Under the pieces are notes generated by a model that saw nothing but the letters and a program-made list of their open reading frames with translations, was not told the DNA's origin and made no database searches. 64,000 nucleotides of DNA, from positions 124,001-188,000 of the forward strand of contig NZ_JAKNTW010000002.1 in the NCBI RefSeq assembly GCF_022213955.1, read 5' to 3'. Of the stretch, positions 51,593 to 59,676 are shown one piece after another. This DNA comes from Dolomitihabitans soli. Its GTDB lineage: Bacteria; Actinomycetota; Actinomycetes; Streptosporangiales; Streptosporangiaceae. A program made the position numbers and the translations under genes. Positions within the stretch are counted from its first letter, which is position 1. Each line of letters begins with the position of its first letter.

Positions 51593-52219
51593 CTACCGCT
51601 GGTCTCTCCTGGGCGCGGGTTCCTGGTGCCGCGGTCCCGGTTGCTGCGGTCCTCCGTACGTTGATCCGGGGTGCGGCCGTACGTGCTGCGGGCCCGCGTG
51701 CCGCTGGACCTGGTTCGCCGGTTTCGTGGTGGCCGGTTCCGGCCTGTCACCGCTGGTCAGGGCGAGACCGAAGGCGATCACGCCCAGGGTGCAGGCGATC
51801 GCACGGAAATTGTTCGCCGGATTCCAGTACGTCAGGAACCGCGACCATTCGGCCGCGCCCTCCGGTGTGGTGGGATCGACCGCCGCGAGTTGGTCGTTCA
51901 GTGGGACGTTGATGGCGGTGGTGATCATCATGCCCGCGAGGTAGAGCACGGAGCCGGTCAGCGACCACCACTTGCCCGGGCTGTCCTGGATGAGGCCGAG
52001 CACGGGAAGCACCAGGCAGACCAAGCCGGTGCCCATGAGGATCAGCATGAAGAGCGGGTTGTAGATCTGGACGTTGACCACGTTCATCGTGGCGGCGCCC
52101 TGGCCGGCCGGCATTCGTTCCAGCGAGCCCATCACCGAATTGCCGTAGGCGAAGAACACCCCGCCCATCAGCGCGGAGCCGGTGAGTGCCGCGAAGGTGA
52201 GGATTCTGATGAGGGTCAT
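51593..52219 (-). CDS. DUF1772 (anthrone oxygenase-like) membrane protein
   Basis: 208 aa, four helices. DUF1772 pattern: LTGSALMGGVFFAYGNSVMG, then VPLNDQLAAVDPTTPEGAAEWSRFLTYW and the NNFRAIACTLGVIAFGLAL helix. The C-terminal 45 residues are a Pro/Gln/His-rich tail (QRHAGPQHVRPHPG). The ATG overlaps the NmrA gene stop (ATGA). Anthrone oxygenases are small membrane enzymes acting on polyketide anthrones; activity here unproven. Confidence 0.82.
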   Translation of the reverse strand: MTLIRILTFAALTGSALMGGVFFAYGNSVMGSLERMPAGQGAATMNVVNVQIYNPLFMLILMGTGLVCLVLPVLGLIQDSPGKWWSLTGSVLYLAGMMITTAINVPLNDQLAAVDPTTPEGAAEWSRFLTYWNPANNFRAIACTLGVIAFGLALTSGDRPEPATTKPANQVQRHAGPQHVRPHPGSTYGGPQQPGPRHQEPAPRRDQR

Positions 52220-53061
52220 GTCGACCACGCCCCGGTCAGCGCGGCGCTTCGCGCCCAGTCGGTGAAGTCGCGAGGTTCCCGGCCGAGTACCTGCCGCACG
52301 CCGTCGGAGACGTACTCGGAACGGTGGTTGCGGATCACCGTGAACAGGTCGCGGAGGGCCTCGGCCTCGTCTAGGGATGCGCCGCTTCCGACGATCTCGG
52401 CGACATGCTTCTCGGGTTCGACGTCGACGTACCCGATCTGCCGGCCGGTCGCGGCGGAGAGCTCGGCCGCGACCTCGGTCAGGATGAGTGTGCGCGGACC
52501 GGACAGCGAGTACGTCTCGCCCGTGTGCTTCTCGTTCAGCAGTGCGGTCACCATCACGTCGGCGACGTCTTCGGTGTCGATCCACGGCTCAGCGCCATCG
52601 CCTGCCGGCAACCGGAGCTCGCCGGCCACCACCTGGCCGTGGATGAAGTCTTCGCTGAAGTTCTGCATGAACCATGCGGGCCGGACGATGGTCCAGTCGA
52701 CACCGCTGTCCTTGACCGCGTTCTCCAGTTCGAGCTGACCCTGGTAGACCGCGAACTCGCGGCCGGGACTGCCGACGCCGCGGCCGGACAGCAGTACCAC
52801 CCGGCGCAAGCCGTCCGCTGCCGCTTGCTTGACGAACCGCCCGGCCTGCGCGAGTCCCGGCGGGTCGACCAGCGGGGCCAGGTAGGCCGTGTCGATCCCG
52901 GCCGCCGCCGTGATCCAGGTGCTTTCGTCGTGCCAGTCGAACCGCTGCTCGCTCGACCGCGAGGCCAGCCGGATCGGGACGCCGTGCGCCTGGAGCTGCC
53001 CGGCGACGTGGCGGCCGGTCTTGCCTCTGCCGCCCAGGATGAGAATCGGTGTGGTTGTCAT
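52216..53061 (-). CDS. NmrA-like NAD(P)-binding protein
   Basis: 281 aa, Rossmann fold. Dinucleotide motif ILGGRGKTGRHVAGQL (GxxGxxG), then VVLLSGRGVG, SGVDWTIVRPAWFMQNF and GETYSLSGP. Resembles atypical SDRs of the NmrA/quinone reductase group that sense or reduce NADPH-linked substrates. Heads the operon with the DUF1772 gene. Divergent from the AraC regulator, with a CTGAGA-G-TCTCAG palindrome between them. Confidence 0.88.
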   Translation of the reverse strand: MTTTPILILGGRGKTGRHVAGQLQAHGVPIRLASRSSEQRFDWHDESTWITAAAGIDTAYLAPLVDPPGLAQAGRFVKQAAADGLRRVVLLSGRGVGSPGREFAVYQGQLELENAVKDSGVDWTIVRPAWFMQNFSEDFIHGQVVAGELRLPAGDGAEPWIDTEDVADVMVTALLNEKHTGETYSLSGPRTLILTEVAAELSAATGRQIGYVDVEPEKHVAEIVGSGASLDEAEALRDLFTVIRNHRSEYVSDGVRQVLGREPRDFTDWARSAALTGAWST

Positions 53062-53120
53062 AGCCCTAGTTCATCGCGAAGAGATGAGACAAACCATGGT
53101 TGTGTGCCGCATTTCCATGT

Positions 53121-53140
53121 CTGAGAGTCTCAGCTAAGCT
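53121..53140. promoter_or_regulatory. palindromic site and -10 in front of the AraC gene
   Basis: Perfect 13-bp palindrome CTGAGA-G-TCTCAG (53121-53133), then TAAGCT (53135-53140) 7 nt before the ATG at 53148, consistent with a leaderless araC transcript. It also lies between this gene and the divergent NmrA operon. Confidence 0.55.
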
Positions 53141-53147
53141 GGCGGCC

Positions 53148-54086
53148 ATGGATGTGCTCGACGATCTGCTGGCCGGTACCAAGGCTCGCGGCGGGATCTT
53201 CAACCTGACGATCATGGACCCGCCGTGGGCGGTGCACATCGCCGACGAGGCGCCACTCGCGCTCGCGTCCCTCGTGCGCGGCTCGGCCTGGATCGTCCGG
53301 GACGGCGCGGAACCCGTCCGGATGGAGGAGCGCGACGTCGCCGTCCTGCGTGGCCCGGAACCGTACGTCGTCGCCGACGAGCCTGGGACCGCACCGCAAC
53401 TGCGAATCCACCCAGGCGGACTCTGCGAACCTCTGCCTGGAGCCCCCGTCGACTACAGCGCGCGGCTCGGGGTCCGGACGCACGGCGGACGCCCGGAAGG
53501 CGCCGCGATGGTGGTCAGCGGCACCTATCAACTCGACGGTGACGTCAGCCGCCGGCTGCTCACCGCCCTGCCATCGGTGCTGGTGGTACCGGCTGCCGAG
53601 GTCGCCGGACATGTGATGGATCTGGTGCTCGGCGAGATCCAGAACGACGAGCCCGGCCAGCAGAGCGTGCTGGACCGGTGGCTCGACCTGGCGCTGATCA
53701 CCACGCTGCGGGCCTGGTTCGCCCGGCCGGAGTCGCACGCGCCGGGGTGGTACCGAGCCCAGAGCGACCCGGTCGTCGGCTTGGCGCTCCGCCTGCTGCA
53801 CGAGGCTCCAGCGCATCCGTGGAATGTCGTCGAGCTGGCCGAGCGCACCGATGTCTCCCGCGCAAGCCTGTCCCGCCGCTTCACCGCCCTGGTCGGCGAA
53901 GCGCCGATCGCGTACCTGACCGGCTGGCGGATCACGCTGGCCGCCGACTCTCTGCGGACGACCGACGACACCGTCGAGACGATCGCCCGTCGCGTCGGCT
54001 ACGCGAACGCTTTCGCCCTGTCCGTCGCCTTCAAGCGCGTCCGCGGCATCAGCCCGACAGCCCACCGCCGCTCGCCGGCGGCCTGA
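53148..54086 (+). CDS. AraC-family regulator (cupin type)
   Basis: 312 aa. N-terminal AraC_binding_2-type cupin-like domain (GIFNLTIMDPPWAVHI, LASLVRGSAWIVRDG). C-terminal HTH: VVELAERTDVSRASLSRRFTALVG and TVETIARRVGYANAFALSVAFKRV. The ATG at 53148 has no Shine-Dalgarno, with a -10 hexamer TAAGCT 7 nt upstream (leaderless). Probable regulator of the divergent NmrA/DUF1772 operon. Confidence 0.88.
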   Translation: MDVLDDLLAGTKARGGIFNLTIMDPPWAVHIADEAPLALASLVRGSAWIVRDGAEPVRMEERDVAVLRGPEPYVVADEPGTAPQLRIHPGGLCEPLPGAPVDYSARLGVRTHGGRPEGAAMVVSGTYQLDGDVSRRLLTALPSVLVVPAAEVAGHVMDLVLGEIQNDEPGQQSVLDRWLDLALITTLRAWFARPESHAPGWYRAQSDPVVGLALRLLHEAPAHPWNVVELAERTDVSRASLSRRFTALVGEAPIAYLTGWRITLAADSLRTTDDTVETIARRVGYANAFALSVAFKRVRGISPTAHRRSPAA

Positions 54087-54099
54087 CCGTCCCGACGGC

Positions 54100-55629
54100 T
54101 CAGACGGGGGACGGCGTGGCGGCCATGGCGGCCATGATGCCCTCCTCGGTCACCGCGGGGCCGATCAGCTCGCCGGTGACCGTACCGTCGTGCAGCACGA
54201 TGACGCGGTCGCAATTCTCCACCAGCTCCGACACATCGGAGGAGATCAACAGTACGGCGAGGCCGTCCACGGCGAGGTCGTCGATCAGTTCCCGCAGCTC
54301 CGTCCGGGCCGCCACGTCGACCCCGCGGGTGAGCTCGTCTAGGAGCAGAATCCTGGGGTTCATCGCCAGCCACCGGGCGAGCAGCACCTTCTGCTGGTTG
54401 CCGCCCGACAGTTCGCCGACCGGCTGCCGCGGCGAGACGGCCTTGATGCCCAGACGGCCCATGAAGGTCGCGACGATCCGGTCCACCCGCGTGTCGGAGA
54501 CGATGCCCGCGCGGGAGAGGCGGGGCAGGGCGGCGAGCGCGATGTTGTCGCGCACGGAGAGTGTGGGGACGATCCCCTCGGTGGTGCGGTTCTCCGGGAC
54601 GAGGCCGACGCCGGCCCGGATGGCTCCCCTGATCGACCATTTGCGCGGCGGGCTGCCCGCGATCGTGACCTGGCCCGCGTCCACGGCCAGCACGCCGGCG
54701 ATGGCCTTGGCGGTCTCGCTGCGGCCGGCGCCGAGCAGCCCGCCGAGGCCGAGCACCTCGCCCTGCCGCAGGGCGATGGAGACGCCGGACAGCACGTTCC
54801 GGCGGGTGAGGCCGGTGGCCTCCAGGATGGGCAGGTCGGCGGGCGGGTCGAAGACGCCCGCAGGCGCGGGCTCGCCGCCGCCGGCCGGGGTGCCGCGGCG
54901 GAGCGGGCTGCCGACCATCAGGGAGACCAATCTGACCCGGTCGAGCCCGGGCAGCGGTCCCGTGTGCACCACCTTGCCGTCGCGCAGCACGGTCACCGTG
55001 TCGCAGGTGCGGTAGAGCTCCTCCAGCCGGTGGCTCACGTAGATCACCGAACGTCCCTCGTCGCGCAGCCGGGCCACGGCCGAGAACAGGGTCTCCATCT
55101 CCGGCGGCTCCAGCGACGACGCCGGTTCGTCCATCACGACCACCCGGGCGTCCATGGAGGCGGCCCGGGCGAGCGCGACGATCTGCTGCGCGCCCGCGCC
55201 GAGCGAGCCGAGCGGCCGGCGGACGTCGGTGTGCAGGCCGTACGTCTTGACGATCTCCTGGGCGGTGGTGTGCATGTGGGCGAAGTCGATCAGTCCGAAG
55301 CGGCCGCGCGGTTCCCTTCCGAGGAACAGGTTGCGGGCGACGCTCATCGGCGGGACCAGGTTGGACTCCTGGTGGACGGCGGCGATTCCGGCGCGCCTGG
55401 CCTCGGCGGGCGAGCAGGACCGGACCGGCTCACCCAGGTAGCGGAGTTCGCCGGCGTCGGGTTGGTGGACGCCGGTCAGCAGTTTGACCAGGGTGGACTT
55501 GCCGGCGCCGTTGCCGCCGACGAGCGCGTGCACCTCGCCGGGCCCGATCGTGAAGGAGACGTGGTCCAGCGCGCGGACACCCTGGAAGCTCTTCAGGATG
55601 CCGGCGGTCTGGAGAACCGTGCTGCCCAT
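54100..55629 (-). CDS. sugar ABC transporter ATP-binding protein (RbsA/MglA-like)
   Basis: 509 aa, two fused nucleotide-binding domains. First: Walker A VGGNGAGKST, VVVMDEPASSL (Walker B), VIYVSHRLEEL (H-loop). Second: GLGGLLGAGRSE (degenerate Walker A typical of CUT2), LSGGNQQKVLLARWLA and LLDELTRGVDVAART. CUT2-family ATPase for a pentose-like sugar. No permease or binding protein follows; only a truncated permease lies inverted nearby. Likely a remnant of a dispersed transporter operon. Confidence 0.9.
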   Translation of the reverse strand: MGSTVLQTAGILKSFQGVRALDHVSFTIGPGEVHALVGGNGAGKSTLVKLLTGVHQPDAGELRYLGEPVRSCSPAEARRAGIAAVHQESNLVPPMSVARNLFLGREPRGRFGLIDFAHMHTTAQEIVKTYGLHTDVRRPLGSLGAGAQQIVALARAASMDARVVVMDEPASSLEPPEMETLFSAVARLRDEGRSVIYVSHRLEELYRTCDTVTVLRDGKVVHTGPLPGLDRVRLVSLMVGSPLRRGTPAGGGEPAPAGVFDPPADLPILEATGLTRRNVLSGVSIALRQGEVLGLGGLLGAGRSETAKAIAGVLAVDAGQVTIAGSPPRKWSIRGAIRAGVGLVPENRTTEGIVPTLSVRDNIALAALPRLSRAGIVSDTRVDRIVATFMGRLGIKAVSPRQPVGELSGGNQQKVLLARWLAMNPRILLLDELTRGVDVAARTELRELIDDLAVDGLAVLLISSDVSELVENCDRVIVLHDGTVTGELIGPAVTEEGIMAAMAATPSPV

Positions 55630-55738
55630 CTCGCGCGACCTTTCAGACGCCCCCGATGAACCGATCGGTGAGTCCCCTGGGAAACATTCCCGTAACGGAA
55701 CGAACGTTATCGCGTCACAGCCGATCAAATCCAGTCAT

Positions 55739-56539
55739 TCAGAGTCGGGCGACGTGCAGGCGGACGCCCCGGCCCGCGAGCTCGTCGAGCACGTCGCGGG
55801 GAGCGCCGTCGTCGGTGACGAGGTGGTCGAAGGTGGGCACGGTCTGCACCATCGTGTCGATACCGATCTTGGTGTGGTCGGCGAGCACGACCACCTCCTC
55901 GGCCGCCGCCGCGAGCGCCCGGTCGGTGCTGGCGACCTGCATGTTGGGGGTGGAGAGGCCGCGTTCCGCGGTGAGGCCGTTGCCGGAGATGAAGGCGCGC
56001 CGTACGCGCAGGCCGGACAGCGACTGCTCGGCGGCGCTGCCGACCAGGGCGAGGATGGAGCCGCGCAGGGTGCCGCCGGTCAGCATGACCTCCACGCGCG
56101 GGGAGTTGGCCAGCGCCTGCGCCACCAGCAGGGAGTTGGTGACCACGGCCAGTTCGGTGTTCCTGTTCAGCCGCCTGGCGAACTCGTGGGTGGTGGTGCC
56201 GGGGCCGATCACGATGGCGTCGCCGTCCTCGACCAGGGAGACGGCCAGGTCGGCGATCGCGGTCTTCTCCGCCGAGGCGACCTGTGCCTTCTGCGAGTGG
56301 GTGGGCTCCCTGGACAGCTCCCCCGGCAGCGTCGCGCCGCCGTGGTGACGGTTGAGCAGCCCTTCGGCCTCCAGGGCGCGCAGGTCGCGGCGCACCGTGA
56401 CCTCGGAGGATCGCACCGCCTGGGCCAGCTCACGCAGCGAGACCGCGCCGTTGGCCCGGACCAGCTCGATGATGCGCTGGCGGCGCTCGGCGGCGAACAC
56501 GGGCCGCCGGCCGTCGCCCGGCGCGTGTGTCTCGCCCAC
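55739..56539 (-). CDS. DeoR-family sugar regulator
   Basis: 266 aa. N-terminal DeoR HTH: RRQRIIELVRANGAVSLREL and VRSSEVTVRRDLRALEAEG. C-terminal sugar-phosphate-binding domain: VIGPGTTTHEFARRL (GxTxx loop), AVVTNSLLVAQAL, LTGGTLRGSILALVG, VVVLADHTKIG. Start uncertain; GTG 56539 has AGGTGG 5 nt upstream. Presumably regulated the adjacent sugar transporter. Confidence 0.85.
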   Translation of the reverse strand: MGETHAPGDGRRPVFAAERRQRIIELVRANGAVSLRELAQAVRSSEVTVRRDLRALEAEGLLNRHHGGATLPGELSREPTHSQKAQVASAEKTAIADLAVSLVEDGDAIVIGPGTTTHEFARRLNRNTELAVVTNSLLVAQALANSPRVEVMLTGGTLRGSILALVGSAAEQSLSGLRVRRAFISGNGLTAERGLSTPNMQVASTDRALAAAAEEVVVLADHTKIGIDTMVQTVPTFDHLVTDDGAPRDVLDELAGRGVRLHVARL

Positions 56540-56653
56540 GGTATCCACCTGTCCGTCCGCGCTCGCAGCCTGGCCGAATCCGATCATAGTCGGCCACCGA
56601 CACCCTCGCGAGCGTGGCTCGCAGGATCGATTTCTGACCGATTTAGAACGAGT

Positions 56654-57178
56654 CTGATCGTCAAGGATCCCGCCTTCGCCACGCTGGGCCAGGGCGAACT
56701 CCTGGGCCTGACCTACCCCGTCTACATCACCATCGCCCTCGCCCTGGGCGGCATGCTCCTGCTCCAGCGCACCGGCTTCGGCCAGAACGTCTACGCCGTC
56801 GACGGCAACGAACAGGCCGCCGCCCTGATGGGCGTCCCCGTCGCCCGCACCAAGATCTACGTCTACCTCATGTCGGGCCTGCTGGCGGGCCTGGCCGGAG
56901 CCCTCAACGCCGCCCGGCTCTCCTCGGGCGTCACCATCCTCGGCATCGGCCTGGAACTCGACGTGATCGCGGCCGTCGTCATCGGCGGCACCCTGCTCAC
57001 CGGCGGCGCGGGCGGGCTCACCGGCACCATCTCCGGCGTCCTGCTCCTCGGCGTGATCCAGAGCCTCATCAACCAGGTCGGCAACCTCACCTCCTCCTTC
57101 CAGCAGGTGGTCAGCGGCCTGTTCCTGGCCCTCGTCGTCATCGCCCAACGCCTGCTCAGCAAGGCCCAACGCCTCTAA
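56654..57178 (+). pseudogene. 5'-truncated sugar ABC transporter permease (CUT2/RbsC-like)
   Basis: Codons from 56654 read SLIVKDPAF, then TGFGQNVYAVDGNEQAAALM (the conserved VDGNEQAA motif), GVPVARTKIYVYLMSGLLAG, LELDVIAAVVIGGTLLTGG and a normal C-terminus. Only about 170 of the usual 320-340 aa are present, and no start codon precedes the conserved part. It is inverted relative to the ATPase gene, so a rearrangement has split the transporter. Confidence 0.85.
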
Positions 57179-57695
57179 GGAGGACGTACGGCAGGCCCCG
57201 TGCCGACCACCCGCCGCCGCCACCGGCGGCGTGCGGGGTCCACGCTCCTCGGCCGCCGTGGCCGATCGCCGTCACGGCAGGCCCGCCGGCCATCTCCTCC
57301 GGTTGTTGAGTCCGGCTGCCACAACGGACACGTAAGACCGCGATTTGCCGGTATTGCCCCAGTGGCCACGTGCGCCTATGTGTCCGACGTGGCGATGATC
57401 TTGCGCTGCTCCTCCTGCGGGTGTCGGCCGCCGAATCCTGCGGTTGAACCAGCGGATCCACTCCAGCGAGCCAGCCGAAACGGCGATCGGCCACCCCCAC
57501 CTGAGAAGCGCTGCCCCGCGGACCGTGACCGTCGACGGCGAGCAGCGTCAACGTGGCCTGCCGTACATCCGAAGCACCGGTCCGGGGTGAAAGTTGCAGG
57601 ACGCGTCGCAGGTCGGCCTGCCGCCCGGACGGTTCTTCTTCCCCAGGACGCTCGCGGCTTCCTACGATCATGCCGGGCTACGACGGGAGACCGGC
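57179..57695 (+). other. 517-bp intergenic region
   Basis: Between the permease relic and the SGNH hydrolase gene. It holds a 7-bp hairpin (57215-57231, loop ACC), a short zinc-ribbon-like relic at 57310-57416, and GC-rich sequence without a credible gene. Confidence 0.4.
57310..57416 (+). pseudogene. possible relic of a zinc-ribbon (DUF6510-like) gene
   Basis: The frame reads RFAGIAPVATCAYVSDVAMI and then LRCSSCG. The spacing of Cys residues and the VxRCxxCG end resemble small zinc-ribbon proteins. No start codon or full-length frame. Weak evidence. Confidence 0.25.
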
Positions 57696-58763
57696 ATGGG
57701 CAAGAAGGCGTATCTCACCATTCTGACGGGCTTGGTGCTGGCCCTGGCGTACTCGATCGTGGGGCCGACGAATCCGGCGCACGCGGCGGCCGTGCGGATC
57801 ATGCCGCTGGGCGACTCGATCACCGGCTCGCCGGGCTGCTGGCGGGCCCTGCTCTGGAACCGGCTGGTGAACGCGGGCCACACCGACATCGACTTCGTCG
57901 GCACCCTCGGCCCCCAGGGCTGCTCGGTCGCCCACGACGGGGACAACGAGGGGCACGGCGGGTTCCTGGCCACCAACGTCGCGGACCAGAACCAGCTGCC
58001 CGGCTGGCTGTCGGCGGCCAGGCCCGACGTGGTGCTGATGCACTTCGGCACCAACGACGTGTGGAGCAACCGGCCGACGGCGACCATCCTGGCCGCGTTC
58101 GGCAAGCTGGTGGACCAGATGCGGGCGAGCAACGCGAACATGAAGATCCTGGTCGCGCAGATCATCCCGATGAACCCGAGCACCTGCGGCGAGTGCGCGC
58201 AGCGGACGGTGGCGCTGAACGCGGCGATCCCGGGCTGGGCGGCCGGCAAGTCCACCGCGCAGTCGCCGATCGTGGTGGTCGACCAGTGGACCGGCTTCAG
58301 CACGGCCGCCGACACCTACGACGGGGTGCATCCCAACGCGGCGGGCGACAAGAAGATGTCCGACCGGTGGTTCCCGGCGCTGGCCGGCGTCCTGGGCGGC
58401 GGCGGCACGCCGTCACCGACGCCGACGCCCACCCCCACGGTGACCACGCCGCCGCCCACCGGCGGCTGCTCGGCGGCCTACAAGGTGGCGAACTCCTGGC
58501 AGGGCGGTTTCCAGGGCGAGGTCACCGTGCGCAACGCCGGCCAGACCACGCTGCCGGGCTGGACGGTGCGATGGTCGTTCACCGGTGGCGAGCAGGTGAC
58601 GCAGTCGTGGAACACGACGCTCGGGCAGAGCGGCGCCGGGGTCACCGCGAAGAACGTGGGCTGGAACGGCTCGCTCGCGCCCGGTGCCACCGCGACCTTC
58701 GGCTTCCTCGCCTCAACCGGCGGCGCTCCCGGCAACCCGGCTCTCACCTGCGCGGCCGGGTGA
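57696..58763 (+). CDS. secreted SGNH/GDSL hydrolase with CBM2 cellulose-binding domain
   Basis: 355 aa. Signal peptide (AYLTILTGLVLALAYSIVG, cleavage near AHAA). SGNH motifs: GDSITGS (Ser), HFGTNDVW (Asn) and DGVHPN (Asp-His). A PTPTPTP linker is followed by a CBM2 domain (CSAAYKVANSWQGGFQGEVT, GWTVRWSFTGGEQVTQSWNT, GNPALTC). Likely an acetyl-xylan or carbohydrate esterase acting on plant biomass. The 3' end of the gene is repeated twice downstream. Start ATG 57696; the long upstream extension (57594) is not conserved. Confidence 0.9.
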   Translation: MGKKAYLTILTGLVLALAYSIVGPTNPAHAAAVRIMPLGDSITGSPGCWRALLWNRLVNAGHTDIDFVGTLGPQGCSVAHDGDNEGHGGFLATNVADQNQLPGWLSAARPDVVLMHFGTNDVWSNRPTATILAAFGKLVDQMRASNANMKILVAQIIPMNPSTCGECAQRTVALNAAIPGWAAGKSTAQSPIVVVDQWTGFSTAADTYDGVHPNAAGDKKMSDRWFPALAGVLGGGGTPSPTPTPTPTVTTPPPTGGCSAAYKVANSWQGGFQGEVTVRNAGQTTLPGWTVRWSFTGGEQVTQSWNTTLGQSGAGVTAKNVGWNGSLAPGATATFGFLASTGGAPGNPALTCAAG

Positions 58764-58920
58764 AAAGTCGCCGCGCAGATGCCTGGCCTCAACCGGCGGC
58801 GCTCTCGGCAACCCGGCTCTCACCTGCGCGGCCGGGTGAAAGTCGCCGCGCAGATGCCTGGCCTCAACCGGCGGCGCTCTCGGCAACCCGGCTCTCACCT
58901 GCGCGGCCGGGTGAGATCCG
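58711..58920. repeat. tandem 75-76-bp repeats at the 3' ends of the hydrolase and TetR genes
   Basis: Three copies starting at 58711, 58787 and 58862 with CCTCAACCGGCGGCGCTC. Copies are nearly identical. The unit contains the last codons of the SGNH/CBM2 gene and a hairpin (CTGCGCGG/CCGCGCAG). On the minus strand the unit encodes the SPGRAGESRVAESAAG tail of the TetR protein, so both convergent genes end in repeat copies. Confidence 0.88.
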
Positions 58921-59526
58921 CTTGTCCAGGCCGAGCGCGTGCACGACGAGATGATCGAGGGTGTCCATGAGGCGTTCGGCATCCGCGACGCCGCCCTGGG
59001 CGAGCCACAGGTAGAGGGAGTGGTCGATCATCGCGCCCAGGGCGGCGGCGGCGAGTTCGGGATCGAGGTCGGGAGCGATCCGGCCCGACCGCTGCCACCG
59101 CCTGATGGCGCCCGCCGTACGCCTGACCGAGGCGGCGCGGTGCCTGCTGCGCAGTTCCCTGAAGTCCTCGTTGAAGGTGGCGACCTGCTCGATGATCGCC
59201 ATCATCCGGGCGTTGCGCAGGTACGCCTCGTAGTAGGAGCGGTTGGCGCCGCGCACCAGGGCGAGCGGGGTGCCGCCGGTCCTTCTGCCGCGGTCGCCGC
59301 CGAGCATCTCGGCGAACAGTTGCTCGGCGACCTCCCTGAACACCTCCTCCTTGGAGTCGAAGTAGGTGTAGAAGGTGCCGTAGGCCACATGGGCGCGCGT
59401 GGTGATCTGGGAGACGCGGGCGTCCAGGTAGCCGACCTCCTCGAAGACCTCCCGTGCGGCGGTGACGATCCGTTCGCGAGTACGGGAGCCTCTGCCGGTC
59501 AGCGACCCGGTGAGTAACGGTGTCAT
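58864..59526 (-). CDS. TetR/AcrR-family regulator
   Basis: 220 aa. HTH: REVFEEVGYLDARVSQITTR and AHVAYGTFYTYFDSKEEVFREV. The C-terminal domain (GANRSYYEAYLRNARMMAII) is of the TetR_C type found in actinomycetes. Its C-terminal 16 residues (SPGRAGESRVAESAAG) come from the 75-bp repeat and are probably not ancestral. 150 bp downstream of, and parallel to, the organosulfur operon; could regulate it. Confidence 0.87.
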   Translation of the reverse strand: MTPLLTGSLTGRGSRTRERIVTAAREVFEEVGYLDARVSQITTRAHVAYGTFYTYFDSKEEVFREVAEQLFAEMLGGDRGRRTGGTPLALVRGANRSYYEAYLRNARMMAIIEQVATFNEDFRELRSRHRAASVRRTAGAIRRWQRSGRIAPDLDPELAAAALGAMIDHSLYLWLAQGGVADAERLMDTLDHLVVHALGLDKRISPGRAGESRVAESAAG

Positions 59527-59676
59527 GTTGACGATTGTCCCCGCCGAGCCTTGACAGGCTCTTGCAGACGGCAGGCACTTCCTTTCAGGGGCACGATCGT
59601 GATCGGGGGCACCGCGCAGGACGCCCCGTATCGCTCCCGAGCGAGGCGGTACGGGGGCGCCCTCAGCGCGGCCAGG

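Noticed and set aside
57594-57695. N-terminal extension of the SGNH hydrolase
   Set aside because: A clean signal peptide starts at 57696; the 34-residue extension before it is not signal-like.
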